A stretch of DNA of 64,000 nt from Puccinia triticina. Taxonomy: Eukaryota; Basidiomycota; Pucciniomycetes; Pucciniales; Pucciniaceae. Shown in pieces: positions 22,971 to 35,170 of the stretch. Each line of letters opens with the position of its first letter. The first letter of the stretch is position 1. The notes beneath the pieces were generated by a model. That model saw only the letters and a program-made list of their open reading frames with translations, was not told where the DNA came from and searched no databases. The stretch spans positions 3,100,001-3,164,000 of the forward strand of contig NC_070561.1 of NCBI RefSeq assembly GCF_026914185.1, in the 5' to 3' direction. A program made the position numbers and the translations under genes.

Positions 22971-23870
22971 ATAGTATTCTTAAAATTTAGCATTGGCTAA
23001 GAAAGCAATTGAATTTCAACAGATATCTTTTTTTATGCACTCCTTTGATCCTGGGCTTATTGGAGGACTTCCAATCAGCATTTAGAGACCTCTAGATACC
23101 CCTTCATAAAACCATTGATGAACACACCTATCAAAACTACAACCAGCCCATATGAAAGCAATGAATTCCAGGCTAGGAAAACATATTCTGTTCACCAAAG
23201 ATGAAGAGTTATGGTGTAGAAATTGAAATCTGAAGGTGTTGGAGACCCAACAGGAAGTTGAACATTGTCTCCTTTGTTGCTTCCCCTCAGCTTTGTTTGT
23301 TTCCCCATAACAGTTTTTGTACTAGGGCTGAGTTTTGTTTACCGCAGCTGAACTTGAGGTATTTTTGATTGAGCAAGTATTTCCAGTCTGATCCATTGCA
23401 TTGCACAATGAGAAGGGGGGCCATTGCAACCAAAAAAACAATCAACAAAAATTTGAAACTTTTTCTTCAGCCCAGGGCCGCGAGAATGGTCTCCAACAGT
23501 GCATGGAGTATTTTTTGTTAGTAGGGCTGTAAGGAGTAATAAAGTAACCCAAAACAAGCAATAGATCAAGCCAGAAAGCCACAAACAAATTAACATATGG
23601 AACGGGTCTACATATATATTATTGAAGTCAAGAAGAAAAGGATCTAGAGCGAAAAGTTCAACGAAAGATTGGTAGATAGTTGTAGATATACGATTGGTTG
23701 ATTGATACATATTTGATTGGATTTGGATCAATCACTCATAGAACCCAGCTAATGTGTAAACAAATTAGTGTATTAATGTATAACTTTTTAACCGGATTTG
23801 AAGGAAAGTAAATCTGGGCGAAGCAGGGGCTAGAAGTAATCCATTGAATGCAAGTTCTCGGGGTCCCGAT
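22971..23870. other. Intergenic DNA with one unassigned minus-strand ORF
   Basis: A minus-strand open frame of 130 codons (23731-23339) contains one strongly hydrophobic stretch, LICLWLSGLIYCLFWVTLLL. It has no recognisable domain and lies directly downstream of the GT90 gene, so it may be chance or UTR. Nothing else is supported. Confidence 0.3.
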
Positions 23871-26754
23871 TCAGCAGTCTGGAGTATTCCTATCGAGCAA
23901 CAGATGGGGATAAGAGAGACACGGGTTAGATAAGGCAGGAGAGCGATTGGAGAGTCTGATGAGGAAGAGCACGAGGGAGAGACGAACTAGGAGGAGGAGA
24001 TACATGTACGCCTGCATGTCGGTCAGCCGCCAAAACTCTTCTGTCCATTCGTGGCCTTGTTGTCCGATTTGCTTTCCGATTTGATCGTGCGCGTTCAGGC
24101 CATTCGAGTCGCCAAGAAAGAAGCCCATTCTGGAAAGAAAGCATACACACACAAAGCAACAGATTGAGTCTCTCTTTCGGAAACAATTTGAAAACCGTCT
24201 CTTTTGTCACGGAGTACCAGTCTGTGCATGTGCATATTTTCTGGGCGGGACTTACATGTCGTAAAGGTCTTGGTAATCTACTTTCACGGGGATGTAGCTG
24301 ATCGGCGGGGCAAATAATTCGTAATGATAAAGATATTTATGAGGAAAGCGCGGCGCGACAAGTGCTGGAAGACACCAAAATGACGTACTGATGCCAAGGC
24401 TGGATTCGATCAGCATACCTAAGAATCATATAAAAAAGGGTTAGTCTTGTGCTCCTTTCGCTTGTCGTCTGTATTTGGTCGATGCCCTGTGGTGAGTGAG
24501 TATGGGATGTTTACCATTCAGGAAAGATTGTGCTGTTGGGACCGAAAAAGAAGTTGGTCAGCATCAGGTAGGCAGAATCAGAAGCTCAATAGAGGCTTGA
24601 TGCGACTGACTAACCTTTTCAAGATCGCACTTTTTGTTGACATCAACCTATGAAATCTGCCGCTCCACCCGTTTCCATCGACGTCCAAGAGATACCTGAT
24701 TAATTATGATGACTGTCAGTTGCTTATCATCAGAAAATATTTATCAAAGAGTATAACTGCAGACTGACTTGAACGTATTCGTCGTGGAGGGCTCGGCATA
24801 CGGCTTGAACACGTAGGCGTTCCGGACAGCTTCACAACTCTGGTCGCTATTCTGGAAAAAGTTTGAAATAGCCAGTCGTTCGAGAATACACCAATCAGAT
24901 GAAATAGCTTCCAAATGAAAAATCAGGTGATTTACGGACATCACATTGTACGGGCGAGTTGGTGAATCCGATATCGAAATATCTCTCATTTAAGACTCTC
25001 GTATCCGCTTCGAAGTATTCTAGGTGATCCTTCGAATCGGTCGTTCGGACGGAAACGTTCCCTCTGGGTTCATTAGAGACTGAGAAAATTAATGTACCCG
25101 GTCAGAAAAGGAAAAAAAAGGTAAAACCATTGAGATAATAAAGAAATAACCTTACACATCACTAGTCGGGTTCTCTGACTGCGTCTCCAGTTATTGATAC
25201 GCGAGAAATACGTGCCCGTCGTGCTACCTCTCCAAAACAGCTTATTTTTTTTCTCCTCCCAGGGCGGATCATTGCCGACCTCTTGGCGGAATTGGGAAGG
25301 CGGCGAGAGAGGTAATTCGGCGAATCCGTTGAGCTTGGTGAAACTGAAGAGAGGGAAAAATGGATGCACTTTCGGCTGCGTGCTGGTGGTATCTCACCCC
25401 AGGAAGAACAAGGAAAACAAAAACAAAATGTGGGTTAGTTAGGGGCCGATGCCTGGGGGAATGGACAGTTTTGAAATTTACGCAGATAGGAACCCGTTCA
25501 GTTGGACTAGATCTGGATGGTCACAGAAGTTGGACGCGGCGACTGGATCGTGGATGTAGCTCTGTCCGAGGTGGGGATTACTACTTCGCGACAAGTCTTG
25601 AAGGCCATCGAGGTGTCTGCGTAATTCTGATTGAGAGGAGCATGTGTTAGACCAACCGTAGAGTCCGGGTTGATCCTCGATGACTTCCATCTCTTGAGGA
25701 CCCGAGACTGTATCGTACAAGTATCATACATGGAGCGACGAGAGGTTTGGGTAAGAATTGAGGTTCCTAGAGGTGGCTCAGTTGGTGTACTGACGAGTGG
25801 AATTTCGCACTGCTTGGATGTGGTGTTCGTAGTTTCTCGCAGACACTGAGACGGCTGGATTGTGATGAAGATCGAAAGAGGATAGATCAGCCTTGTTGCG
25901 TATAAGTAAGGAAGAGAGAAGGGCATGTAGGAAGAATATTATCTGAACCTGGTAGATCCTCAGCGGAGATCGGTATGTCCATGTCTGGGAGTAAGTGAGC
26001 GATACCTTTCAGTAGTTCGATCATTTCATTTGGCCGGAGGCCAATGTTGGCTTGTTGGCCTGATAAACTCAACTGGCCGTTCCTGATCGATACTACAAAA
26101 ATCATCTGTGGCAGCACGGGTAAGATTTACATTTACAGTCTAGCAGAGCGAGAAGAGTGCTTTACGAAATCGGCTTACGATTGACCATTTGGTTTGACCT
26201 GAGACCAGAGCGCTTGCGCGTTGTCTGAAGACCTCAGGCGGGAGGGCAAAGAAGGGTTTGATGGATTTGTGGAGGTAGTCGTACTCGTCCAGAAGCTTGA
26301 CGTTGTTGTCCGAAGCCCACGCCCACCAGCGATCATACCCTTTGGGAGGATTGCGATGGTTCCGCCGTCGGTACTCTGAGACGGCTGTGGAGAAGTGCTT
26401 GGATTGAGATTCTAGTTTGAGGGTCCAAGCCCGGGTGGCATTATTGATGAGGGAAACGATCGGATGGAGGACTGGTTGACTGGTGCCATTGGTCGATCGA
26501 TGGACCTTGTCGTCGAAGTAAAGGTGGCCGTCTTCGGAATGATTGACTTGAATGAGTTCAGCATCGGATGAAGGATTTGATTTCAATAACCGGAGTGGTG
26601 AAGGCCAGTTGAGCCGGCTCGGTTTGACTGGGAAATGTGTATAGGAAGACGGGGTCGGCTGGCGGTGTGTCAAATAAATGGTCAGGATGAAGATCGGGAG
26701 GCCGAGGGTGGCGATGACCAGACATCCCCGCCGGCGTGTGGGTGTATGATACAT
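23871..26754 (-). CDS. GT90-family glycosyltransferase (CAP10-like), Golgi type II protein
   Basis: Twelve exons join in frame to 632 residues: 26754-26179, 26105-25949, 25854-25795, 25707-25482, 25382-25156, 25079-24940, 24851-24769, 24695-24615, 24532-24515, 24418-24389, 24297-24256 and 24129-23871. All introns are GT-AG. The N-terminus is a type II signal anchor (LVIATLGLPIFILTIYLTH, about residues 11-29). Family blocks then follow in order: PPKGYDRWWAWA, CDHPDLVQLNGF, KLFWRGSTTG, LLDVDGNGWSGRFHRLM, KSTIFPEW, PWHHYIPVKVDY and EEFWRLTDMQAYM. CAP10-like GT90 enzymes transfer xylose or similar sugars in the Golgi during capsule, wall or glycan assembly in basidiomycetes; the exact donor and acceptor here are unknown. 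Exon 9 is an 18-nt microexon, and it is needed to keep the KSTIFPEW block. No frame damage is seen. Confidence 0.93.
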
Positions 26755-28195
26755 GGCCGAACTCGAAGCTGCATAAACCGGCTGTCAATCAGACTTCCTC
26801 TCTCTGAGTCCCTGGGATCACTTGGTATTCAATCGTTTTTTGTAATGTTTAAGTTGATCTCCAAGAAATAAATCCGCGTATGACAACTTGCACGGGCTTT
26901 GGTGATTGTTCTGTCAACCAAGCAGACCTTGAGAGACGTCTGACAGGAGGATGAATAGGGTCTTGACGGTTTTGGGCAGCCTTTTATGTTGATGAATGCA
27001 TCCAAGCTAGTCGGATAGAGGGATTGTCGGTCGATGTATGCCCGCTCCTATGTCGTCCGCGTCGAGAACAGCTTCTATTAAAGACGAGTATCAAGGACAA
27101 CTTGGAGGATGTTTGAGGTGCGACTAGCGATGGAGGGGTTGGGAGTGGTGTTTGGTCGAGGATGGATGTCTCATGAGTCCTGCCATCCCTTGCTCCTGTT
27201 GCCAGGCTTGGCCCAAGCAGGCTGAGCAGAGAATGATCAAGCCACAGTTTGCGTCTCTGACGGGTTCTCTTGTGCATCCGTTCCAGTGCCACCCTGCCCC
27301 CTGGCCAGCTTCTTTGAGCCGTCGAAGGCCGCCGATACAGAAGTCATCACCGCGCCCGATGTCTGCCCATCCAAGCCAAAAGAGGAGGCCATCATGGGCG
27401 AGATGAGTCACGCTGCTGCTGGACTGACCTGGGTAAAGTGGCCGAGAGTTCCATGTGCAAGCTTCCAAACTGACGGTTGTCTCTACTCACATTCTGTTGC
27501 GTCTTACATCCGAGAAGAGAAGTGCACCGCATCTTCCGGGCGGAGGGTCGAAACTTGTCGCATTGCGCCGACGGGAGGGAGTTCGGAGGCTCCCTGCGGG
27601 ACGGCGCCCCCCCTCTGATCAGGGAGGGACTTCGCTAAGTTAGCATGTGTCCGGGTGGCTCGTCTTCGAGAACTCAAACAAGCCATACCCACAGTACATA
27701 GAGAAATAGGAACTGTGTTGGTTATCGGTGAGCGAAGACACGAACCGAAGCGAAACGAAACGAAACGAAACGAGGGCCAAGACGGTCCTGACTCAGAGGG
27801 CAGCAAGCGGGGTATCTCGTCAAGGCCGGGATGCCTGGCTCTCTAGCATGCAGGAAGGTACGATGAGAGCCCGACCATTGCTATCCCTCTTTCAAGACAT
27901 CGCCCCCCGAGTAACTCCGCGAGTGTGCATGGATCACAATCATCCTGAACGGCTTGGGCTCACGTAGCAGTAACGATGGCCTCTGGCTCTAGTCTTGCAG
28001 GCTTCAGCTGAGCAGTCGATGTCTCCCCAGCTTGTTACAATGCAAGTATAAACATCCCAGTCCATTGCCGAGCCATCGTCCTTCCTAATTATCTTCGAGT
28101 CAGCCAAGCCATCCAGCTCTTTCTAATTATTTGTACTCTCAGTCATTCCTTTCAAGTCTCTTGAATCCACGCGCTTCGCCCAAGAATAAGCAGTC
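26755..28195. other. Intergenic region between GT90 and secreted-protein genes
   Basis: The genes at 26754 (minus) and 28196 (plus) diverge across 1.4 kb, so both promoters should lie here. A GC-rich GGAGGGACTT palindrome copy lies at about 27570-27645 and a short (CGAAA)n run at about 27740-27772. Open frames on both strands overlap and show no domain. Confidence 0.45.
27570..27645. repeat. GTCCCTCC-type palindromic element copy
   Basis: GC-rich palindromic sequence ends in AGGGAGGGACTTCGCTAAGTT, the same terminus seen at 32147, 32735 and 59414; the left half is diverged (GGAGGCTCCCTGCGGG). Confidence 0.5.
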
Positions 28196-29120
28196 ATGAC
28201 GCGTATCAGCTGTTTCTTTGTCGCTGCAGCTATCAGCCTCCTCGGTAGGCTCGTCTCGCTCACTGCATCTTCGTCAGCTCACATGGCCTGCAAAAACTGA
28301 AGGAATACTGATCGTGTTTGTCTTGTCAGTCGGCCAATCTTCCTCACTTGTTACGGGCGACTTGGTGCCCAGCGTCGTCACTACCTTGGAGCCGGTCCCA
28401 CTAGTCGAAGGTTTGGTCAATCACTTGCTAGCTGGAAACTCAGAACCGGACAAAGAGGATACCGGCTTGGACTCAATAGTCATCCCCGGCAAGCGCAAGC
28501 GAGACTTGAACAGAATCAATAGCTCCCTCCAACGCCGACAGAGGGCATTTTTACTTGGTATTCTGGGCGAACTCAGTGGATCAAGTACTCCAACTACTAC
28601 GGCTACGCCTACGCAGGTTTCCGCTAAACCTGCCCGCCACAAGCAAGCGATCCCCGGCACTGACACGGCTTCCGCCGTGCTCTCGCAGCTTCAATCGTCC
28701 AAAACTACCGATGCTAGTGCACCGGCTGCTGTCGCCAGTTCCGTGGCTGTTACTCCCCGCCCTGCATCTTCCACTGTGGTTGCCAAGCCGGCTCCGTCAA
28801 CCTCTGCTGTGGAGATACCTCAGTATCCGCTGGATGATAGCACTGTCGAATCTCATGCTATTGCAGAGGATGCTTCGCCCCCCATCCACGTTCTCCCATC
28901 GTTTTTGTCCAGCAGCATGCCTGGTGTCAGCACCCTTCCAGCAAAGAATACATCATCTTCAGCGACGAAAGCTTCGCGCGCCAAGCGCCACGTGCCCACC
29001 ACTGTTATCACTGAACTCGCACCAATCCCACCATCGATTCAATCCACACTATCATCTAGACCACACCGTCAATCCCATCCGCACCATAAAACCCATTCAA
29101 AACCCCATCCACGCCAATAA
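28196..29120 (+). CDS. Predicted secreted Ser/Thr/Pro/His-rich protein
   Basis: Exon 1 (28196-28244) and exon 2 (28330-29120) join in frame across an 85-bp GT-AG intron, giving 279 residues. This splice creates a classic signal peptide, MTRISCFFVAAAISLLVG, which the unspliced frame lacks; that is why I chose this start. The mature part contains a tetrabasic GKRKRDL near residue 78, a possible Kex2-type processing site, then a long Ala/Thr/Ser/Pro-rich region, and ends in a His/Pro/Lys-rich tail (RPHRQSHPHHKTHSKPHPRQ). It has no mature cysteines and no domain I recognise. Composition suggests a mucin-like wall or secreted protein, possibly O-glycosylated. Confidence 0.65.
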
Positions 29121-30241
29121 TCCCACTCACACCATCCCGTCCTATGCGTTATCCGCTGCTGGACATCCCATCGATTCCAGCCATTCCGTTCATTCCATCG
29201 ATTCCATCCATCCCCTCGATTACTTCGACCCCTTCCTTCAAGCAGCTGGTTTTAAGCTTCTCTCGACGTTTGATTTAATTGCTATTGCTTTATAGCGATC
29301 TCCAATTATTTTATTTTCTATTGATCATTGGATTGATTTCCAACCGGTCGTTCGCAGATGATCTGTTGCCTGTTTGTCGGAAATGTTAACATAACCAACC
29401 ATCTTTCTTGTATTCCCCTCGCTCTTTTCTTTCATTTGCTGTTGAACACGGTTAAAACCGACTAGTCAGTTTTCTGCTGTGGCGTTATTTTCCTTAGCGT
29501 CGTCGGGTCTGCGCTCCTTAGTCGAGACAAATGAGTGTTGATCCAACCGCGCCCAACACCCGTGAGTTTTACGGATAGAGCTGCAAGCAGCTCGCAGGCG
29601 GCTTACTGTCGAGGGTCTGATTTACTCCATCATTTTGTACACCGGATGGACATCACCAAGGCGATCCGTTTGGCGAAAGAAATAACACTAATATCCCCAT
29701 GAGAGACACGCCACAATACCCAGCGACAACAAACACACGCGTGTTGTAAAATAGCTGTCAGACTCAGTGGCATATCTGGTGAGGAGTCCGAGGTCAACAC
29801 TGTGCTCTATTATGCAAAGCCATCCACCTAATATACCATTGGCATTCCTATTACTGCCTGATTACTTTAGTGAGTTGAGTCAACTGACAAGCCAAGTAAT
29901 CGCGATGGGATGGTACCTGTCTTTACGACACCACTCCACACACAAAGTGCAATCACCCGCGTTGTGATGGGCAGACATCGTGATTCCTCCCAAATTTGCC
30001 TTGATGCTTACATATCCAGTCTGTATTGGCGCGCTCGGAGTCAAACTGCACTGATCTCTGGACGCACAAACTCAAACACGGTCCCCATTGGAGCCCTTTT
30101 GGCAAGACAAGCTTCAGAGTTTACACAATCAAGGAAAAAAAAAAAAAAAAAAAAAAACAGGAAAGAGACAATCAATTGGGAATAATATTTGTGAAAAATA
30201 CATCTCTACTGATCAGGTTTTCATAACAGTTCTAATCTTTA
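29121..30241. other. 3' flank and intergenic DNA with a poly(A) run
   Basis: The region just past the stop at 29120 stays open in another frame with repeated HPIDSSHSVHSID-like codons, perhaps former coding sequence. A run of 23 A occurs at 30135-30157. No other feature is recognised. Confidence 0.4.
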
Positions 30242-31680
30242 TCAATCCATGCCAAAAAACCGCCTATGAGAAATAACCCTCTCAGTCTCATCGCCACTAT
30301 CATCATAATAAGGGAATTCAGCATCATAACATGACGCGAGTTTCTTTTTGAAATTTGAAGCAGCAGTCTGATATTGAACTGTCCATCTTTGACACCATGC
30401 AAGAGCTTTTTGAACGAGGGCCGAATCATCTGGATTATCACATTCGCAAGCCCGTAAGTAGGATTGATTTTTCTGTAAAAGGTATCCAAAGTTCGCGAAG
30501 GAGTCCGCCATGCGTTTCCGTGCCTCTCTAGGGCGGAGTTTTAAGACGGCGATGGTAAACATCCTAAGCGTTTGTTCCATTTGTTCTGTTTGTGCGTATG
30601 TCCCATTCAAAATGTCCATATCGTCTTCGAGAAGTACCAGAGGTTCGCTGCTGGTGGGCCTGGATAGTTTATTCAACAGGATTCGACAGATCTTCAACAC
30701 CGGCAAAAAACTTTCGAGAACGTCGGCTTGAGATTGATCCATCTCTTCTCTTGGAACCCACTCAATCCACTGGAGATCAATTCTGCCGTCTATCCCTTCT
30801 GGATTGATATTTTCGCGTAATTCTTTGGGCTTCGAGCATTTGATTACGGCAAGTTCCATTAGTTCGATCTCCCTCACGACCCGTTGCCACTTAGCTTGGA
30901 CCATTCTGCGCGGATGTTGCAAATCGGAAATCATCTGATCGATCAATCGTAACAGGTTCCCTAGAGCTGCTTGTCCTGATTCGACAGGCCAGGGTTCTTC
31001 ATCTTGTAATGAGATCATGTGAATGACGAATAGATCGACTATACCGATCAGTATCTGATCGACTGTCCAGACGATTTGGGGATAGTAATATGGATGTAGA
31101 GTATAGTAAGCCCGAGATTGACGCCTAGGTTCGATGGACGCCTGGCGCTGCTGTGTAAAGACACTCGATAGAATTTCGCATGCGTCGCTAGCTATCTCCT
31201 GGAGCCAAGTGATCTCTGTTTCTGGGTCGTCCGAAAAACGCACCTCTTCGAACCGAGTCGGTTCTAGGGCATCTGCCATTTCGAGAAGTTGAGAACGCAA
31301 CTGTGGTAGAAGTGCTCGGTGCAGCCGATGATTTGAGCCCGCAAAATTGAGAAGTTCTGGATCTTGCAACGGTGTAGATTCTCGAGCTTCTTCTATTCGC
31401 TCCACCCCCCGATCTAAGCCTTGGACGTAGAGGGCTGATTTGATCAAGGAGTCGGACAGAAACGAAGAAAAAAAAAATGAATTCAAAAACAAGTTTTCTT
31501 TATTCATGAAAAATTTTGTTGACGCGTACCACGAATGAGCAAAGATTGTTTGGTCAGTTTCGCATTCGATGTTCGGATTGATGCTTCCAGTTTTTTGTTT
31601 TCGAGCTCATAGAGTTTAAGCGTTTCGCGGGTAGATTGAAGAGCTTCGTAGGAGTTGCCAGCATCTTTTCGGCTAGCCAT
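30242..31680 (-). CDS. Rust-specific two-exon family protein, copy 1
   Basis: Exons 31680-31530 (151 nt) and 31434-30242 (1193 nt) join in phase 1 to give 447 residues; the 95-bp intron is GT-AG. Exon 1 encodes a short charged, coiled-coil-like segment (TRETLKLYELENKKLEASIR). Exon 2 is mostly alpha-helical in composition, with family blocks LLPQLRSQLLEMADALEPTR, VREIELMELAVIKCSKP, VLKICRILLNKL, TSSEP and AWCQRWTVQY. The copies at 50195-51666 and 52380-53699 share these blocks, the intron phase and the exon junction (ALYV, ALFM and ILFI). There is no signal peptide, membrane segment or known domain. A palindromic AAGTCCCTCC element begins 41 bp upstream of the ATG. Function is unknown. Confidence 0.75.
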
Positions 31681-31710
31681 TGAGTGGTTGGTCGGTGGGA
31701 GGAATCAAAC

Positions 31711-32150
31711 GAACTTAGCTAAGTCCCTCCTGGGCGCGAAGCGAACTTATAGTCAGTCCTCTTCTGAGTTGGCAGGCTGGCGCCCTGTAAAAGAACATGC
31801 ACACTTTGATGGCTTTAAATACTACACGCCGGGGGTACACGCCGAGGGTACACTTCCTCGCGAGCAGGTTCGTGGATCCGACAAGGAGCTTTTGATCCGT
31901 GGAACCGACGAGGATCAGCTCGGTAAGTGCTCGGTGAGCTCGTCGTTTCCACAGAACATCATTTTCCCCGTGGAACCGACCGAACTTAGTCAGTCCCTCT
32001 TCTGAGGGGCGGGCAGGGGCCCCTCGCGCGAAGCGCGAGCCTCCGAAGGAGCGAACTTAACACAAGTCCGAACTTGACGAAGTCCCTCTGCTGCGGGCGT
32101 GTGTCTTGCGAAGCAAGCCTCCGACAGCCCTCGGCAGGAGGGACTTGCGC
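31711..32150. repeat. Cluster of GTCCCTCC-type palindromic elements
   Basis: AAGTCCCTCC occurs at 31721-31730. A complete copy lies at 32080-32147, from AAGTCCCTCTGC to GCAGGAGGGACTT. Between them are GCGAAGCG, GCGCGAAGCGCGAGCC and GAACTTAG phrases characteristic of this repeat. The cluster lies directly upstream of the gene starting at 31680 and probably overlaps its promoter. Confidence 0.65.
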
Positions 32151-32589
32151 CTTATCGCCCCTTTTTGCGGGGGCAAGATTCTAAATTTAGGTGGCAGGAG
32201 TTTTCAAACCTCTATAATTCCTTGCTTCCATGTCTTTCTTTGGAATAAAGTTGCTTAGGTGAAAGATTAGCTTGTGCCTGTCCAACCTACAGAATTTGGG
32301 TAACTTCACGACATTCCTTCTGGTCCAAAAAAAATCTTGAAATATACACAAAATGAGGATTTTGCACGGAAAGGGTCTGTGCTCACCAGCACACTTTCCA
32401 CAGTTTGCTCTCCACAAGAATGTAGAGGGGCTCATGGGAGATGTACACATCCGTACTCTTTTCTCCAGCATGTTCCAATGACATTGAGCTAATAAACAAG
32501 GAGTGGATGTGGTGGGTGAGCTGTAGAAAAAATAAACAAAATACCTTGAAAATACATTCTTGGTGCGCGAGTTTGGGGAGCTAAGGGGT

Positions 32590-32735
32590 AAGTCCCTCCT
32601 GACGGAGGCTCGCTTCGCGAGTTCACCCCCGAAGTCTCAAGGGACTTTGTTAAGTTCGACACAAGTCCCACTCCGTGCACGGGCGAGCAGCATTTGGCTG
32701 GTCGCGAAGCGACCCCGACCGGAGGGAGGGACTTG
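32590..32735. repeat. GTCCCTCC-type palindromic element, complete copy
   Basis: It runs from AAGTCCCTCCTGACGGAGG to CCGGAGGGAGGGACTT, with inner TCGCTTCGCGA and TCGCGAAGCGA palindromes and a second ACAAGTCCCACTCCG segment. No coding capacity. Confidence 0.65.
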
Positions 32736-33050
32736 CATACTAAAACACCTTTCTGGTGTGAGCCAGATCCGAGGTTTGGCTGGGAGCGGTCTTGTTTGCG
32801 TCACTACGCCTTCACTACTCTCTAGTTTCTTTCTACGTTGGAGTACATAATACTTCTGTATATCCTTGCAGTTTTTTTAGTATTTTTTTACTACAACATT
32901 TGCATGCATCGAGGGGAAAAAAATTATTGAAGTTTGTGATTTTGAACTTTGCTTCTCAAGGCTCACATCACAAGGACCGTGCGCACTCGCACTAGAAGGA
33001 TATTTATGCTTAAGCAGGACATCGGTCATGAAGCTACCGAGTAGCTCACA
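32736..33050. other. Short spacer, no gene recognised
   Basis: AT-rich DNA between the palindromic repeat and the decayed DUF6589-type element; I see no ordered structure. Confidence 0.35.
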
Positions 33051-34360
33051 TCACTCGGTAACTTCGGCAAATCCGCATACAACTTGCCCCCTTTGCCTCC
33101 ATCCAATCGCTCGATCAAAATAATCGATCATGTTACTCCCTCTAGGCCATCGGACAAGTTCACCACCCTTCCGGCTCCAGAAAATCAGAATGCTGCCGCC
33201 TCCGGACCGGCCTGCCAACCTAAAATCCAAGGCATCAAAGATAACCTACATTTGCGAGGTCATGAACTCACTCGGCCTGACCCCAAAACAATTTCTCCTC
33301 GCGTTTGTGCAGCAAGATGAAACCAGCATTGTGAGCAGGCATTGCCTTTGGTCAGACAATGGCTGGGACTCTACGAGGACCCTACTGGAGGCGATTGGAA
33401 GGATGATCTGCGGCCAAGAACCTGGCAAAAATAACTGGAGTAATTTCATACTTGGGCAGGTATGTGTTTGTGAAACAAAAAAATCTGATTTATTGGTTCA
33501 ACACTAACTTCTTTTTTTGGCTGATTTTTAGGCCCAAAACATCCTGAAAGTCGACAAGAAGCGCGAAAAATCTTGAGGACTGTATTACAATTCAAAAAAG
33601 ATCAGGGCGGATTTTTTCAGCCAGGAAAACCGAGCAAAACAGGACAAGCAAATGACCACCGAGGAGCACCCTTTTCTTTATCGGCTCCTCAAGTCAAAGA
33701 TAATGCACCAATCCGCTTTCCAAGACAAAGATTCAGATGGCGAAGACGATGACAAAGATGATACCGACTCTCTCCGGGGCGCCTTTGATGAGCCCGTTGA
33801 ACTGGATGACAATGGCAAGACTGCTGCCAAGTTGCATCGAGCCCATGTAGTATGCATGCTGCCATCTCCTTCTGCGCTTATTTTATATTTTTATTAAAGT
33901 TATACCCTTATTGATTGGAATGTGCAATTTTGTATACATGCAGATTGCAAAAACGGTGTGCTCAATGATCACGTTTGCATCCAATCGGCGCAAAAATGCG
34001 ATGCAGCTAGAAAATGTGGTCACCTTCGTAGCCTGCGAAATCTCCGATTGAGTCAATAAATATCTGAATTTTATCGGTCTAAGCTCCTGTTGTCAGACAG
34101 CTCATTCGGCATTGGGAACACTTGGGAAAAATGCCGAACGAACAATCAAAAACCGCATGAAACTGGGACCCCCGGGATCACCCAACTTCTGCCCCCTGAT
34201 CTGTATTGACAACCTCGATTTCCAGGAAGCTGTTCACGTGAAATCTGTAGAAAATCAAAGCAGTATGTTTCACGGAACATGGGGGTATCTCCATCATCCC
34301 AACCCCAAACTCTTAGCTCGCGTGGATCCAAAAGACTTGACCCTTGAAGCTTACAGGACG

Positions 34361-35170
34361 GTGTGGTGCCCCATTTGGTTGACCGCTAGTCAGAAGCATT
34401 CCCACCGCCGCCAGCCTTGATCAGCAAGATCCCCAGCAAGTAGCAAGACCTACAATCACCCCTCAAGAGTTTCATCCATCCTCAAGACTTCAAGACCCTC
34501 AAGATTTCATCCTCAAGGCTTCAAGAATTCACTCCTCAAGACATCTCAATCTCAAGATTTCCCTCATTCCCTCTCATCCTCAAACTCCTCTCTCTTAAAG
34601 ATCCTTTCTTCCTCCCCCCTTCTTTCTTCTTTTTCCTGGTTGTTTTTCTTTGTTTCCTTTCTCAGTTTTATTTTCTCCTGTCCTCCCCTGTTTGTTTGTT
34701 TATTTCTCCTCTTGTGCGCGTTGGTAGGTTTCAGAGTGGAGGGTTGGTTTTGTTTTGTGTTTTGTTTTGTTTTGTTTTGTCTTTGCGGGCATCATGACAG
34801 GTCCGCTAGATGTCACAAACCCCAGACTCTGAGTTCAGCCCAAACTCAGAGGATGGGGCGGCATGAACTCTGTACTGATCCAAGTCAGAAATTCATCAAC
34901 TCTATTGATCCTGATCCTTCCTCATCTTCCCTGAGCTTCCCTTGATCCCTTTTCCGGATCACTTCGCCGGCAGTATCCCCGGCCCTCTTCTCAAACACCT
35001 CAACCGCCGACGCGCGCTCAATGCCGTCATAAAATACCCTTTTACCTCTTCGCTTACATGATCCTCATCACTTTTCCGGACCACCCACGAGGGCAGCCTC
35101 AACAGCACCCATCCCCTCGACGCTCTGCCTACCGCCTGGCACGGTAGGAGTTCCACAACGGCCATTGCAA
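34361..35170. mobile_element. Insertion in the DUF6589-type gene with LTR-like leader
   Basis: The conserved protein breaks after LTLEAYRT and resumes at LAEDNISPAKF, so about 810 bp appear foreign. The first part holds eight or so CCTCAAGA/CTTCAAGA direct repeats (34455-34600), then a T/C-rich tract and a (TTTTG)n run (34745-34780); the rest is mixed. No TSD is evident. A partial retrotransposon or solo LTR is possible, but the boundaries are approximate. Confidence 0.35.

Noticed and set aside
23339..23731. A small membrane protein gene on the minus strand
   Set aside because: There is one hydrophobic stretch only, no homology, no splice signals, and it lies in AT-rich 3' flank. It is mentioned but not called as a gene.
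27504..27806. 100-codon frames around the GC-rich palindrome between GT90 and the secreted gene
   Set aside because: They overlap on both strands, include the palindromic repeat and the (CGAAA)n run, and have no domain.
28555..29295. 246-codon plus-strand frame overlapping the secreted-protein gene
   Set aside because: It is another phase of the 28196 gene, with Leu/Arg/Pro-rich composition typical of a shadow frame, and has no signal peptide.
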